Origin: Fasciolopsis buskii
Lineage: Eukaryota; Platyhelminthes; Trematoda; Plagiorchiida; Fasciolidae
Length of the DNA stretch: 64,000 nucleotides
Direction: 5' to 3'
NCBI GenBank assembly: GCA_008360955.1
Contig: LUCM01002927.1
Coordinates: 227,654 to 291,653, forward strand
This document shows positions 45,787 to 57,887 of this stretch, in pieces. Position 1 is the first letter of the stretch. Every line of letters starts with the position of its first letter. A program made the translations under genes and the position numbers. The notes under the pieces are model-generated. The model saw nothing but the letters and a program-made list of their open reading frames with translations. It was not told where the DNA came from and did not search any database.

Positions 45787-48531
45787 CCCATTCCGAAAAT
45801 GGCGTACGTGCACTTGATCCCCGACACCCAGTGTTCTCCGTTCAACATAACAGTGTGCATAGGCGCTCGCGGTTCCGGTTGACAAGAATATTTCATTCAA
45901 GAGGAGCTTAAAACTTTTCATCTTTGGTCTGTTGTTTCCGGACTAGCATATCTAGGGATCGAGCGATCTGTCAGGAAGAATGTATCAGTTGTCTACAACG
46001 ATTTAATCAGCAGCTTCCTCAATGTGTTCTCAGCGGAACATTCGACTGTGGATGGTAAATCGGCAAGGAAAACATGGGGTCACCGCTTGAAGTACAAGAT
46101 GCGGGAAAACTGTGAACGGGCGTGACACGTGTGTTCTCGGAATATCAAGCTGATCAGGTATCGTACTTGGAATTCTTGTTTAAACTGCTATGTTCATGGT
46201 TGTGTTGGGGCAAAACCTTTGGATTGTTTCCGATTACTGACTTTTTGATTTATCAATCCCAAAAGCGGAACAGATGGTCACATGACTGATTAGCCAATAT
46301 AATGGACGAAAGCAGTTGAATGAATGAGATAAAGGAGGTGTCGATGGCTCTTTCGACGGCGGGCTGGTCTGTTGGTAAATGTAGACGAGGCATTTGGGCG
46401 AAAAGAGTGGACCATGGGCACAAGTCATGACTGTATTGGAGTGCGAAATATTTCAATCAGTCCTTGGTTAATGTCAATGGAGAACTTTCCCGTAGGTTCA
46501 TTGAACGGCCACTAACAATTTAGTAATGACTTATTTTTAGAGATTTTCAAATCCCTGACAGTTGTAATGCTCACCGGGATGACTTTCATCTAGCTTGTAT
46601 ATATCATCGACGAATGCATCGAAGTGGGTACGAATACGGAACTAGGGGATCTTTGGTGATCACCATGGTTACGGTTTGCTCTCAAGGGGTACTAGACTGC
46701 CTTTGAACAAATGTGGCACTCTTCAACCATTTGTTCAATCAGTCCGTCCATGAATGACCGATGTATATAATTTCGGCCAACTGATTTCAGGCTGATCGCG
46801 GTGGAATCACATCCTTATTTGGACACGATATCTCACTCATCAAGCATTTGGACTACTCTACCTGGAAGAAAAAATCAACTTTCTTTCGAATGGATTCTTG
46901 GCTGACCTCGCCCACCAGGTTCTTGGGCTAACCAATTCCACAGCAGTAGGCCATTTTCTGCAATAAACTGTCCTTGTATTTGTACAACTTAATCAGTGCG
47001 GTGGTGACTGATAGCCTCCAAGCCGAGACTTCACAAATCTATGGAATATCAGATTCAGTGGGGTTTGCGATAATCAAGTTGTCGGGTTCAGAGAGACAAC
47101 CGTCCCGATTGCCTAACAGTCTGGGAGATTCATCAACAGATATGACTTAAAAACGTTAAGGTCCACGACTGTAATGCACTTAGGATCATTGTCCTCGTGC
47201 CACAAGTATACAGTAACGATCAGTGTTAAAGAGGCAAGATAAATTTTCTTGTGCGCAGCAAGTTCGGTAACTTCTGCGTGCAAGCACAACCGTCAGACCT
47301 TTTTCTTATTCAAGCTGCCTGTAATTACACTACGAAGCTGTGAGCAACCCAGGAACCCAGGTATGCAACCTTATGGTTTTGATTTGGAAACCGACACACA
47401 ACAAAACGTCTCCAACTTCGTGCTTGAAGTCAAGGGCTACAAGGACTTTTAATAACCTGGACTCGTGATGGATGGGGATCGAAATGGACGAAAGAATTCG
47501 GTTCACAACAAGCAATGGTTTTTGACATGGCCACGGTACAAGTCTGGTAGGATTTCCATTTTGCACCAATCGGATTAGCCGAGCTCTTAGTCGATACGCG
47601 TGTGGTACAAAATTGCGATAATGGATTTGCAAGCCCGAGTAATCGGGCGTCCGGTTCGTGGCGACAATCGTCGTCCGACTTGGTCTTCACATACTAGTGT
47701 CAATGATAAAATCAAAGTAGATAATATTAGATATTGTAGAGTTGCGTTCGTTTGTTTGCGGTCCGGTTCGGAGCGGTAAATTCGAGCTTGTTGGTCCAGA
47801 AAGGCAAAACGAAATGCGCCGGGATAGTTAGTTCCAAAGGGGTTACTTGACTGTGGATGAAAGCACACAAGCAGGAAACCAGCAAGAGTCCCGAGACCCA
47901 GTTGAGCCCATCAGCTAACGAGCATTGACACTAGGACAGACAAACCAATGTGGTGTCTATAGACTGCAGATCACACAAGGCTTATGGTTACTCACAGTCA
48001 CTCAGTTTGTCAGTGGCAAAGAAAATTTCTTCTGTACTGTTAAAACTTAGCGATACCGGATTGTTGCTTTTTCAAATAGGAAATCCGTCAGACTTCTAGT
48101 TTACAGTTGTAACCAGGAGATCACCTTGAATTTTGGAATCCACAGTGTCCAGGACAGATTGTCCATTTAGATTCTGGTAATGTATTGAAATACCAACCGT
48201 TCGCAGACTGTTCCCACCCACCTAACTTTTGCCTTTCCACAATTTCAATTTTTCTAGTGTTACACTAAAAAACCTGATTCTTTTCTGATTAGGAAGTTGG
48301 TGAAATGATTGACACGTTTAACCGGATACGTTAGGAATTGCATCTAAATAGGTGTGCAATTTTAGACAAGTTTACAAAAGTACCTCTTTTGGAATTTAGT
48401 GTAATGGACCTTCCCCAATCAATGTTCATTCCCCTCAGAGAGGTGGATTGTCACATTTTTCTTCAAATGCTTACACTTTAAAGTAGAAAGAAAAATCAAT
48501 GTTGGTCAGCAAAAGATCTAGTCATTTTGTT
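45787..48531. other. No supportable gene
   Basis: 2.7 kb. A 100-codon minus-strand frame (47330-47632) overlaps two others and is unrecognised. A 48-nt plus-strand stretch after gacctttttcttattcaag (about 47309-47356), ending AACCCAG|GTATGC, is open in one frame and might be a small exon. Confidence 0.4.
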
Positions 48532-48553
48532 TGTGTGTGTGTGTGTGTGTGTG
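48532..48553. repeat. (GT)n microsatellite
   Basis: Ten to eleven GT units followed by a worn continuation. Confidence 0.95.
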
Positions 48554-48912
48554 CATGTATGTGTGACTATGTGGTTTATAAAGTGGCAACTGGACATGCC
48601 CATCTATTTCAGGCGTGTGGATCGGTACCCACGCGGTGGCCAGTCTGATCTAGCATACACACCTATTGTCACACGCTTGCACACACACTCTCAAACGTAT
48701 ACGTTACGGTGCTCATCTAATCAAATAACTTTCAAAACATTTCCTGGCAAACTGAAGTGTGGATTCGATTAACGCTTTACCGATTTGCCAAAAAAGTGGG
48801 CAATACGTTAACTTAGAGCACAGTAATTTATCGACCAGATTTAGCGCTTAGACAAGCACCACCAAAATGGCCGCTTGCAGTCAACACGCTATCCAGGAGA
48901 TCTGTAGTTAGG

Positions 48913-49161
48913 TTAATCACATTTTATATTCGATTTATGCCCATTAATTTCTGTAATAGTCGAGTGTGCACCACAATGTACTACAGACATAGACATTTTG
49001 CATCTTTTCACTAGTGAAGAAGCCCGGATGTTACTTTTCATGTGAACAAGTAAATCATCCATATCAACAAGAAATTTAGCACGCGAATTGAGTTGGAATG
49101 CGAAACGATCGGATTCGTTCCTTGCAATAGGCAACAAGAACTTTTCGTCTTGCATGAACAA
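48913..49161 (-). CDS. Open frame; coding strand undecided
   Basis: The minus strand is open for 82 codons to a TAA (FLLPIARNESDRFAFQLNSR, AKFLVDMDDLLVHMKSNI). The plus strand offers an alternative exon: acceptor ttcgttccttgcaatag near 49132, then QQELFVLHEQLDFSYSYAIC, SVYLHKVTIAYECGSVFK to a donor TTTAAG|GTGACC at 49244. Only one can be right, and neither has a recognised domain. Confidence 0.2.
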   Translation of the reverse strand: MFMQDEKFLLPIARNESDRFAFQLNSRAKFLVDMDDLLVHMKSNIRASSLVKRCKMSMSVVHCGAHSTITEINGHKSNIKCD

Positions 49162-49251
49162 TTAGATTTCTCCTATTCATATGCCATCTGCAGCGTTTAT
49201 TTACACAAGGTCACAATCGCTTATGAATGCGGTTCAGTATTTAAGGTGACC

Positions 49252-49281
49252 CTTATATATATATATATATTTATATATATA
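49252..49281. repeat. (AT)n microsatellite
   Basis: Thirty-base TA/AT tract with a single TT interruption. Confidence 0.95.
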
Positions 49282-49684
49282 GGATCGACTAAAATGAAGG
49301 ATCATGCTGATGGGCAATTTAGCGGATCTTCACAGTTTTGAAGATGGTCGGATAGCTGCTTCAGACGAATCGCTAGCACTTTATTTTTCTGCTTATTACA
49401 TCTCTCTTTGCGTGAGTGCAGTGCAATCGGCGTGGCTCATAGCCATTGGCCAGGGGAAGACGATTCGGCAGCCATGGCCCCAAAACTTGTTGGAGTATGG
49501 AACTGGAGGAGGTCTCATTAGGTCTGATGAGTGATAAGCGATTGCTTTCTAACACCAAAAAGACCGGCAGATCTGAATCCTGGTGAAAGACACTTAATCC
49601 ATTTGATCTGTGCCATCTGCGGAACATGTTTGTGTTAGTAGTAGGTGATCATATCGCTCATGGGATTAATCATCATGTGAGATC

Positions 49685-49852
49685 AGTGCTAAGAAGACCA
49701 GGAAGAAACCGATGAAAGCATTACACGACTGTTCCATCGTTGCTAGTAATCATCAGCTTTGCATATCCACCGTGTCCGGAACTGGGACTCGAACCAGGAC
49801 TGACGATTGCTAGCCGATCGCCTTAGCCGTTAAGCTGACTAGTATTGTTTGT
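49685..49852 (-). repeat. SINE family B copy, best preserved
   Basis: On the minus strand: gtcagcttaacggctaaggc, gatcggctagcaatcgtcag, a perfect B-box GGTTCGAGTCC (plus positions 49785-49795), then agttccggacacggtggata, tgcaaagctgatgattacta and gcaacgatggaacagtcgtg. The head is tRNA-like. This copy defines family B here. Confidence 0.8.
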
Positions 49853-50489
49853 CATCCGAGAGACAAGCAGCATGGGAAAATGATTCAGATCGTTCTATTT
49901 CAGCCAGGTTTTGGGATTGATGGTGGCTGATTTTGTAAACCGTTGTGTTTTTCCCCGACTACCCCAATGATTTTTGTGGCCTCCACGCAGACCGCTGTGA
50001 CCGTAGTTATCGAGGAAATGAAATCTTTTAGATGGGACAGTTTATTTGGCTTCATGCAAATTCAGGATCACGAAACTGCCATACACTTAACAGGGGTCCT
50101 GGAAACCTGCTAGTCCTCCAATGCCTCGATCAATGGCAATTTCGAATTGGGTCGCATGAATAGTTAGAAGAAAAGCGGACCAAGATTGGAGAAAATCAAA
50201 ACTGAGTCCGTTTTACGGAATCACAGGTGACAACGAATTGGTAAACACAGAAGTTTCGGAAATGGGAATAGTGGTATGCAGCTGAGACGATCTATTTAGT
50301 CATACCAAACGCCGGTACTTTGCGGTCCAGCACCGCCGTTCTATAGGTGCCTAATCCAAGCAGGACAAGTAGCGATTACAGTTGGGATCTCGAAAATAGA
50401 TTCCCAATTCATGTCATACAAACAAGATTGTGTTGAGAACTTGCAATCGGTGTGTTCAAGTACGCAGAATAGTTGACACGGGAGTACCG

Positions 50490-50580
50490 GGCACGCATGC
50501 CTGATGAGCGGCAATAACCGCGAAGTCGGTCGCATACTTGCGGGAGTCTATCTGTTCGTGTGCGTACTACGGGTCATTAT
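50490..50580 (+). repeat. Dispersed repeat C, copy 3 (3' half)
   Basis: Reads ggcaataaccgcgaagtcgg, tcgcatacttgcgggagtct, gttcgtgtgcgtactacg, aligning with the 3' half of the copy at 44806. It runs directly into the TA microsatellite. Confidence 0.4.
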
Positions 50581-50590
50581 GTATATATAC

Positions 50591-50636
<46 letters not shown>
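50581..50636. repeat. (TA)n microsatellite
   Basis: Fifty-six bases of TA with three TACA interruptions; self-complementary and able to form a cruciform. Confidence 0.97.
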
Positions 50637-50637
<1 letters not shown>

Positions 50638-52120
50638 AATTTAGCTATCCATAGAATAGTTCTCAGCTCGGCAGATTTCTTGTGAGGAATTACTCTAGAC
50701 GGGAAAGTATCACTGATATGGTTTAGTGACTCACGTAACTGCGCTATCGGTCTAGTTGGAGGCTTCCTGTCGTCCCTCACTCTGCAGAGTAGGCGATGAG
50801 TTATCATCGTACTCTCGATGTTGAATCCATTTTATCAAACTTCGTCCGACCTGCATTGTTTCGGCGGAATATACACTACTAATCCGAAGTTGCATTATAC
50901 AGCAGCATCCTCGATTTATTCTGTTCTTTTGATCGCTCATTTCTGGACTGCCAACGAATTCCCGTAGACTTGCAATACTCCTGAGTCGCGCGATTCACAG
51001 ACCAACAGTAGGCACATTGAATGTCGGTCGATTCACCTAGGCAGTGCATGCTGACCCGATCCCCGGTGGTTCTGGTTATTCGGAGATTGGAAAGCTGGCC
51101 AGTATCGAATTAGTCACGTGAGCCACCACGTTGTGAAAGTCTGACTTGCCTGCAAATTCCATTGACAGCAGCCCAATCGCACCGCAATAGAAGGAGCTTG
51201 ATAATCGCCAAGATTCACAGGAATCAAATCCTTAAATGCAGGTGATAGCAAGGTGAATGAAAGTCAACAAAATGGGAAAAGAAAATAACCGTCAATGGCC
51301 CGTTTTGTCCGATAATCTTTCAGCAGCATCTAGAAGCTCAAATTTACAGTTTCAAGTTATGAAAACTATTTTTACTAACAATCTGCAATCACTTCACACT
51401 AACTGTATTACCTTACCGACATTTTCTGTTTGTTTTCATCAAGGAAAGTTTCACGGATATGAATTTATTCCCTCTACAGCTTGGCAACCTCTGAATCAGA
51501 CATTCCATGCACTTACCGAGATGCACGCACACTGGAGTTTGCACTAGGCTGATCGCGGTCAACCCCGTGACCGTTGACCGATACACAATCGTACAAACGA
51601 ACAGATTTCCTGTGAGGCAACACTTACCGATCGGCCTGGAATAAATTTCCGTTCCATTTCGCCAAATGCACACTATACAGCAACCGGTTACTTGATTGTC
51701 TCTTCTCGTATTTTTCGGAGATTTTCAATTGCACGTTCGTTTGAATTTACTTGGTAATATTCATAAATTATAGGGTCGATTTCCTGCAATAAATGTCTGC
51801 TAACTTTACTACTAGGCGGTTGTGACGTGCGGCTGAACTAATCCAAACGAACAGCTCCTGGAAGGGCTCTAACGCGGCTAGGACTATCGAAAAGAACTAG
51901 TAGGAATTAATTCCCACACGGTTTAAATCCTAAGTGATCATAGGACATTTATATTTGAACTAATGTGAATTGACTCCATGTTTCACAAAAAAACAATGAG
52001 CTTCGATGCACGTTTGGAGTGAAACAACCATTTTATTTCTAATCAGACTGAATAGTTTTTTGGTCATCATTCTATTGATTAAGTGACTCTGAACTGAAAA
52101 TGATATCTTCTTGCAACACT
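50637..52120. other. No supportable gene
   Basis: A 96-codon plus-strand frame at 51257-51547 and an overlapping antisense frame are unrecognised. No repeats. Confidence 0.45.
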
Positions 52121-52140
52121 GGGGGTGGGGGGTGGGGTGG
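52121..52140 (+). other. G-rich tract, possible G-quadruplex
   Basis: Runs of 5, 6, 4 and 2 G separated by single T. Three runs are three or longer; the fourth has two, so only a two-tier quadruplex uses all four. Confidence 0.5.
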
Positions 52141-53095
52141 TTGAATGAAACGGTTAACAATTAGATGATTCATCCACGAACGTCTGTCAACGAATACGTC
52201 CGAAACGGACTAATCGTTTTGCAAGTGAATATCGCCAAATGCCAGACACGATTTTGTACGTTATAATAAGCTTGTCTTTTGTTCCACGCTACAGGTCCGT
52301 AAGTGGTAAGGAAGGTGGATTTAAAATAAATCAAATACAGAAGAGAAAATGAATTACTTGTGAAGCCTAGTATCACACAAACCTGGCTGTCAGAACTCAT
52401 GCTAATCATTAGTGTGAGCTGATGATACCCAGAGGTTCATAGGACAAGAAGTTTCAGAAACCGTCATTCTGATCTATACGTGTGCAGATGTTTAAAGTTA
52501 ATAAATAGTCAGTCATATTTCCTCAAATACTGGCTCATTTAGCGTGGCCTTGAGAGATGAACTTGGTCTTCATGCAGTCTTCGAGGTTGGAAAATACCAC
52601 AAAATTGACACGGTAGATAGCGGGATGAATTACACTCAATTTTGGTTTAAAGGTCATTCCACGTTTTATCTGTGATATTCTGGACGTCAGTTTTACGTAA
52701 TTCTTTCTGAATACGCCCGTGGTGTAGTGGCGACACCTGTGCACCAAATGCAACCTGTACAGATAACCCTATAAATGTTCGGACCAATAATATCTTCTTC
52801 TTCTGGCAAGAATAGCTCTCGCACCAGCATGCTCGTATTGAAAATACTGTTAAAGTAGTATCGACGATTTGTGTGTGCATCGTGTTTTCAAGGATCACTG
52901 ATTTGGTCTGACAACCATCATTCCAACTTTGACAAACTAATTCCACTAGTTTACCGGTCCTATAGGTGACGATATATTTTTGTAATCAGCATGTGCTGAA
53001 GACTATTGGTTTTTGAAAACGTCAATATCTTTTCATTTAAATTTGAATGATGCAGATTCAAAACTCCCGCCTGATTCGATTCAGCTGTTCCTGGT
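52141..53095. other. No supportable gene
   Basis: Short frames only. A tRNA-like A-box (tggtgtagtgg, about 52720) lacks a B-box. Confidence 0.45.
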
Positions 53096-53240
53096 GGCGG
53101 TCAGTCGGTTAGCAACACGATATATCAATTTGAAGTTTGTAGGTTTGATTCCAGCTCTGCTGACCGCGACTCCAGTCCTGACAATGAGGCATTTCGTGTT
53201 TTCAACAGGAAAGATAGTGGCAACAGATAAAAAAGACGGT
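53096..53240 (+). repeat. Probable old SINE family A copy
   Basis: Head ggcggtcagtcggttagcaa, worn B-box (aggtttgattccagc), then cctgacaatgaggcatttcg and a tail gtggcaacagataaaa. The middle CTTGGCAGCC block is missing. Placement in family A rests on block order only. Confidence 0.4.
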
Positions 53241-53665
53241 CGGTAGCTTGAAATTGACAGAGTCTGTTTGGAATTGATAGGCGAAGTGATTAAAAACACT
53301 ACAAATTATGACAATTAGTAACAGTTAGGTATATTTGAATGCATTCCTGTGCACTTTATGCCCTATATTTGACGTGCTCATTTGTAAATAAACAAGACTT
53401 TCGAAGAACTAGTTGTCAAAGCCAAATTAATAGCCGTTATCATCCCTACTGCTTTCTTGAGGTAGAACGGGCCCATTAATAGTTGTAGAATAACGGGTAT
53501 TAAACGGACGATATGAATATCTTACCAGTTACTTATCAGTTCAAATTAGCAATCCAAATGGGCATAGTTTCGGTGCTTCTTACTTCCAAAAAAGGAAGTG
53601 TGTTGAATTAAAAAAATCTGTTGCAGGCCTAAAATGACGAATCTGGAGATCATCACGTTCAAAGT

Positions 53666-53881
53666 ATGGCAACAGCCATTTACGATCTAACTATTTCTTT
53701 TAAGAAATACGTGATAGTCCCGGAAACCGGGAAATCCAAATCCAAGCAATACGACTTGGTTTGTGCGCAAGCGGATGAAGTTGATCACAGTCAAAAGTTG
53801 CCAATTTCCAATCGAATTCTCTCTCCTACTAGGAGAACAATACTAGTTGTGGCAAATGCCAGACTAAGAATGTTCCCATAG
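53666..53881 (+). CDS. Small open frame, 71 codons, unrecognised
   Basis: ATG with A at -3 and G at +4, open to a TAG: MATAIYDLTISFKKYVIVPE, ETGKSKSKQYDLVCAQADEV and on. Start context is good, but there is no domain or splice evidence, and the length is within chance. Confidence 0.18.
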   Translation: MATAIYDLTISFKKYVIVPETGKSKSKQYDLVCAQADEVDHSQKLPISNRILSPTRRTILVVANARLRMFP

Positions 53882-55483
53882 AAATTTCACTGAGCCATGA
53901 CAACGATTATCTCCTAGCCTGTTTTGATTTTACAACTTGTTCAACTTCAAACCGCTTGATCGGGCGCGCCTTTTCTCGCCCAAGGCACATGAAATGCACA
54001 TGTGATGGAATTGAAAATCGTAACAGATAATTTCCATTCGTGTTTTTTCTGTCCTCGTAAAGCCAACGTCACATACGCAATCAGTGATGATCAACTTCCG
54101 CGACTAGAGGCCTGCGCAAATCTAGGCTGATGTACCATGCACAGGACAATGACAAAGTGCATTGTTTTCTCCCTCCTGGGCCCATCCAGAACTGATTCCA
54201 GTGTTTTCCACTAGCGGAGATGTAAAAGGGGTTAGAGAGGTCAAATGTTCTCTTGAATGAACGACCCACTCCATTTTTGCATCATGAAGCCAAGCTCTTA
54301 GACCCAGAACCATCCTTTTCTAACGACTAGGATATTTCCATGGTTGGAGAACTCTTTCCGGCAGCTTTGAATTTGTGCAGAAAAACACTGGGTATGGTTT
54401 CTAATTAGCTGATAAATAAATTTTGCTGACCGGGCAATCCATTTTTTGTTTCCACATTCCTTTTGGATGATGCGAACGGATGGTTTTTAGCCGAACGCAA
54501 AATACAGACTAAATGAATTAGTTGAGCCTTTTCTTCCTGCGGCCAACACAACAGTGGCATCGTTAGCAAGACTTAGTTGGTACTTGAAGTACACTTAATA
54601 CAGTTCCCCAAAGAGGCAGCGATTTGGCTATCCTCAAGTAACTGGATTCCTGAAACAATCGCAAACATCACGTGAGCGCAATGTTGACAACTCGGTTGGA
54701 CGATACGATTCAAGATCGCTTGAATACAGAATCATGTTCCGATGCAAACACAAGTTTAACTACACATTCATCCGCATCTTAGCATCAGCTGATAAAAAGA
54801 GAAGTCAAAACGACCAAACAGCCCAAGGACAACCTAATTGGTCACGTTTTGCGAAATGGTGTTTCCAGAAAGTCGCAGCTTGAAGTATCCAGGCCACCTA
54901 AACGGTTGTTAGTAGTGATGTACGGAAAAATCAAAAATTAGGATTAATCAAGTTTTGACCGGACAAATGGAATGGGTTAACAAAATGCATGAGTCATGCA
55001 ACGACAAAAATGGAGAAAACCGACAAATAATTAACTTCACCACATGATGTTGCACCTATCCGTCACTGATTTACACGGTTACTGTCCGTTAGCTCACAGC
55101 GATCGACCCCTGCTGATAGATGACTTCTCTGCAGGTAGCCTAAGTACGACAAGGGCTTACTTAAGATTCGGTTGCATTTTCATGGCCCTGTTCATATCAA
55201 CTAATTTTAACGGACTCTGGAGGACCGTGGCGAATTGATCCTTTTTAAGCGCTCCTGTTTGCAAGAAAACAAAAATTACCGGTAAATGTGTTCCTATTCT
55301 AAATTATGTGCATGGTACTCGCTTTGAAAAGCTAACTAAATCAGTTTTGATCTAACCTATCGGTTATCCGCATAAGTGCTTACTTTTATAATAACAAACA
55401 CGCGTCTCTATTCGTTAAGTCGGTGGTCTTTTAGTTTAAGTGTTTTCTTTGTTTTATTATCCCACGAATAGTTTGGAGAGGTT
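53882..55483. other. No supportable gene
   Basis: Short frames, two of them antisense to each other at 54081-54313. Nothing recognised. Confidence 0.5.
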
Positions 55484-55777
55484 TTGGCCTACGAACAGGC
55501 TTTTGACAAAATAATTCAGTGGTTCTTCCTCTTTAGAACTATCGAACTATCTCGGCTAATCCGATCGCGAACTAGGCTGGCTAAAGTCCAAGTTAATTAT
55601 GTCCATCAGACCGCCCAGATGAAAGTTGGTGATAAAATAATGCTTAAATCAGGTACTTTTAAACGCACAGAAAATTTCCGTTGGTATTTTAACGGAAATT
55701 CAGCAAAACCTATCTTTATAAAGCCAGCTATTGTCTTTGATGAATTTTCAGATTTAGGGCTAGCGCTTAGTATATAA
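55484..55777 (+). CDS. Open frame, weak exon candidate
   Basis: The frame reads FDKIIQWFFLFRTIELSRL, VNYVHQTAQMKVGDKIMLKS, then NFRWYFNGNSAKPIFIKP. The stretch VGDKIMLKS...FRWYFNG loosely recalls the strands of an immunoglobulin-like domain (V.G..V.L.C..W...G) but the Cys is absent. No clean splice sites. Low confidence. Confidence 0.17.
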   Translation: MAYEQAFDKIIQWFFLFRTIELSRLIRSRTRLAKVQVNYVHQTAQMKVGDKIMLKSGTFKRTENFRWYFNGNSAKPIFIKPAIVFDEFSDLGLALSI

Positions 55778-56086
55778 ATTTATTGGTGGGCAAGTTCCAA
55801 AGAAATCACTGAAAATTTTACAAGCATTGGTTCAAAGTAACAAACAAGTTTTCAGGTTTTGGTTAATTTACTGTGAAGGCAAGGGACCAAGTGGCTGAAC
55901 GGAAGCATTTGAGATTATGCTGTTCCCTGCTAACATAATCTGCGCTTTTTGCTTTACAGAATCTGAGTAATTGCCGACTTCCTGTCTGTGTTTTGCAGCA
56001 AACCTGTGATTGGTCCGCAAAATTTTTGCCCACCAACAAGAATGCAGCGTGCAGCTGCTACCTTTAGTGGCCGATTCTGTATCCGT

Positions 56087-56087
56087 N
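56087..56087. other. Single N
   Basis: Isolated ambiguous base in otherwise unique sequence (ccgtNtttc). The flanks are not repeated nearby, unlike at 3601, so it may be a base-call ambiguity or a small gap. Confidence 0.9.
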
Positions 56088-56478
56088 TTTCTTTATGGTG
56101 AGTTGAGCGATGATATCACATGGCGAATTATTTCATGTAAACATTCAATCTCCTACTACTAAGATGTATCAAATAATTAACTATCGAAAGTCACGCGGAT
56201 AGAAAAACCTAAGAAGAACGGGAGGAAGGGGTTGTAAAGTGTCATGTTCACAATCCACGATCCGATCGACATGAAAATTATGTCGCGTGCAACCAAGTTC
56301 TTCTTTTTTCAAAATATTTTAGTCAACTTTTTAAAATCAGTATCGACGCACTTAGGTTTTCTAAATTTGCTGCTTCCTCGTGGCTCCTATTACTCAAAAT
56401 CCAGCCAAACCAAGTATATCGAATAGATAATATGATCCTGTCAGAGAACCTACTGGAAAAGTGACGTCAGATTTTTAA

Positions 56479-56721
56479 ATGAATCACCTTGACTGGCAGT
56501 GGTCCTTATCCATATCATCTGAACGATTTAACCATCACAAAGAAAGATCTCCCATAGCAGAGCTTGCAAATCTAGATCTGCATGTTCAGTTACGGAATGG
56601 AAAGTCTGTTCGATTTTCCAAAAATGAGCTGTCGATCGATTTCACCTCAAATTCAGATTCGTTTGTTTCCACTAGCTCAAGCAAAAGCAGTCACGTTAGG
56701 CTAAGACCGAAGGTTGATTAA
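56479..56721 (+). CDS. Open frame, weak exon candidate
   Basis: 80 codons from an ATG to TAA: RFNHHKERSPIAELANLDLH, VQLRNGKSVRFSKNELSIDF, then a Ser-rich tail. It looks like a cytoplasmic, low-complexity region. No domain recognised; a possible donor (CCGAAG|GTTGAT) precedes the stop. Confidence 0.2.
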   Translation: MNHLDWQWSLSISSERFNHHKERSPIAELANLDLHVQLRNGKSVRFSKNELSIDFTSNSDSFVSTSSSKSSHVRLRPKVD

Positions 56722-57527
56722 GCGTGAGAGACGGTTTGTTAGAGTCTTGCTCACCGGTCAAGCGGTCACGTGAATAATTCGGTCGATCGTTCTTCTTCGA
56801 ACTTCTAGTATGATTCTTTTATTCCGTCTATTGATTAATGTCCTCAGTTCTACTTCGCTGTTAATATTTTGGCTGTTGATCAGGGCAGAAGATTTCGCAT
56901 TTCAGTATTCCATACTCTTGCATAATCCACGGATTATTGTTCATACCGTATCACTATGTCATGGACATACTTTATCCCAACCGCTTCCTGTTTGAGCGGA
57001 GTGTATACACTGGGGTGTTCGATGTTTTTATAACACTCTGGCCGCTGGAGTTTAGTTAAAAGGACACCTCACAGCCACTAGTGCCCACTATACGCGAGGA
57101 AGGGCCACTATGACCCTAGGTGTTGTAGAACTGCATGAATTCTCGTCAGGTCAAATATGGTAACGAGATGAGTGATGGCGGGTTACAGTCTGCCACCAAA
57201 ATGATCGAGGGATCCGGGACTAGAGGATCGGACCTTTTTGGGTTGATAAACGCTTAATGCACTGGATCACCGTAGCAGCATATGCCTGGAACAGTTTGAT
57301 CTATTCAAATTTGATGCCTTTTAATAGGAGGAAGCCAAAATCCGATTACTGTGCACAGTCGCAACAAATTAACAAAAATTCCCGGTGTTTTACAGCGTAG
57401 CTAAGATGGTTGAATTTATTGTCTATCACATACTCAGGAAGGCAGCTGAATAATGTTTCATTTGATCGGCCACGTGACTTTCGAATTTCTTATTATCCTG
57501 AGGATCTAAATTTTGTGCATTTCCTAT
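56722..57527. other. No supportable gene
   Basis: One short hydrophobic frame at 56810-56995 without context. Nothing else. Confidence 0.5.
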
Positions 57528-57887
57528 TCAGACTAGTTGCATGAATTTGTTAAAAATTAGCTCTGCCGCTGAGGGAAACATTTCCCATTGGTGTGTACAC
57601 ACATTCCTGATCGTTTGTGTTCGTTGGTATTGGGCGAGGAATGATGCCCGCATTAGTAAGTAGTCCTCAGGAGTCTGGCAATGCCGGTTTAATGGGTTAA
57701 TTGGTTCACTAATCATACAACGGATCGAAAGTCTCTTGATAACGAGCCATGCAAAGGGGGAACAAAAGCTACTTCTTTTGTCGTTTATAATCGTTACAAA
57801 AGAATAGTGTGCAGGTCTCACTCGGGTCACGCTTAACCCTGTCTTTATTTGTGTCTCCATCCCACATCCTCCATTAGACTCACGCAC
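57528..57887 (-). CDS. Long minus-strand open frame, unrecognised
   Basis: 119 codons from an ATG to a TGA, including HCQTPEDYLLMRASFLAQYQ and WEMFPSAAELIFNKFMQL. Among the longer ATG-started frames in the window, but close to what chance gives in 64 kb, and with no splice or domain evidence. Confidence 0.17.
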   Translation of the reverse strand: MRESNGGCGMETQIKTGLSVTRVRPAHYSFVTIINDKRSSFCSPFAWLVIKRLSIRCMISEPINPLNRHCQTPEDYLLMRASFLAQYQRTQTIRNVCTHQWEMFPSAAELIFNKFMQLV

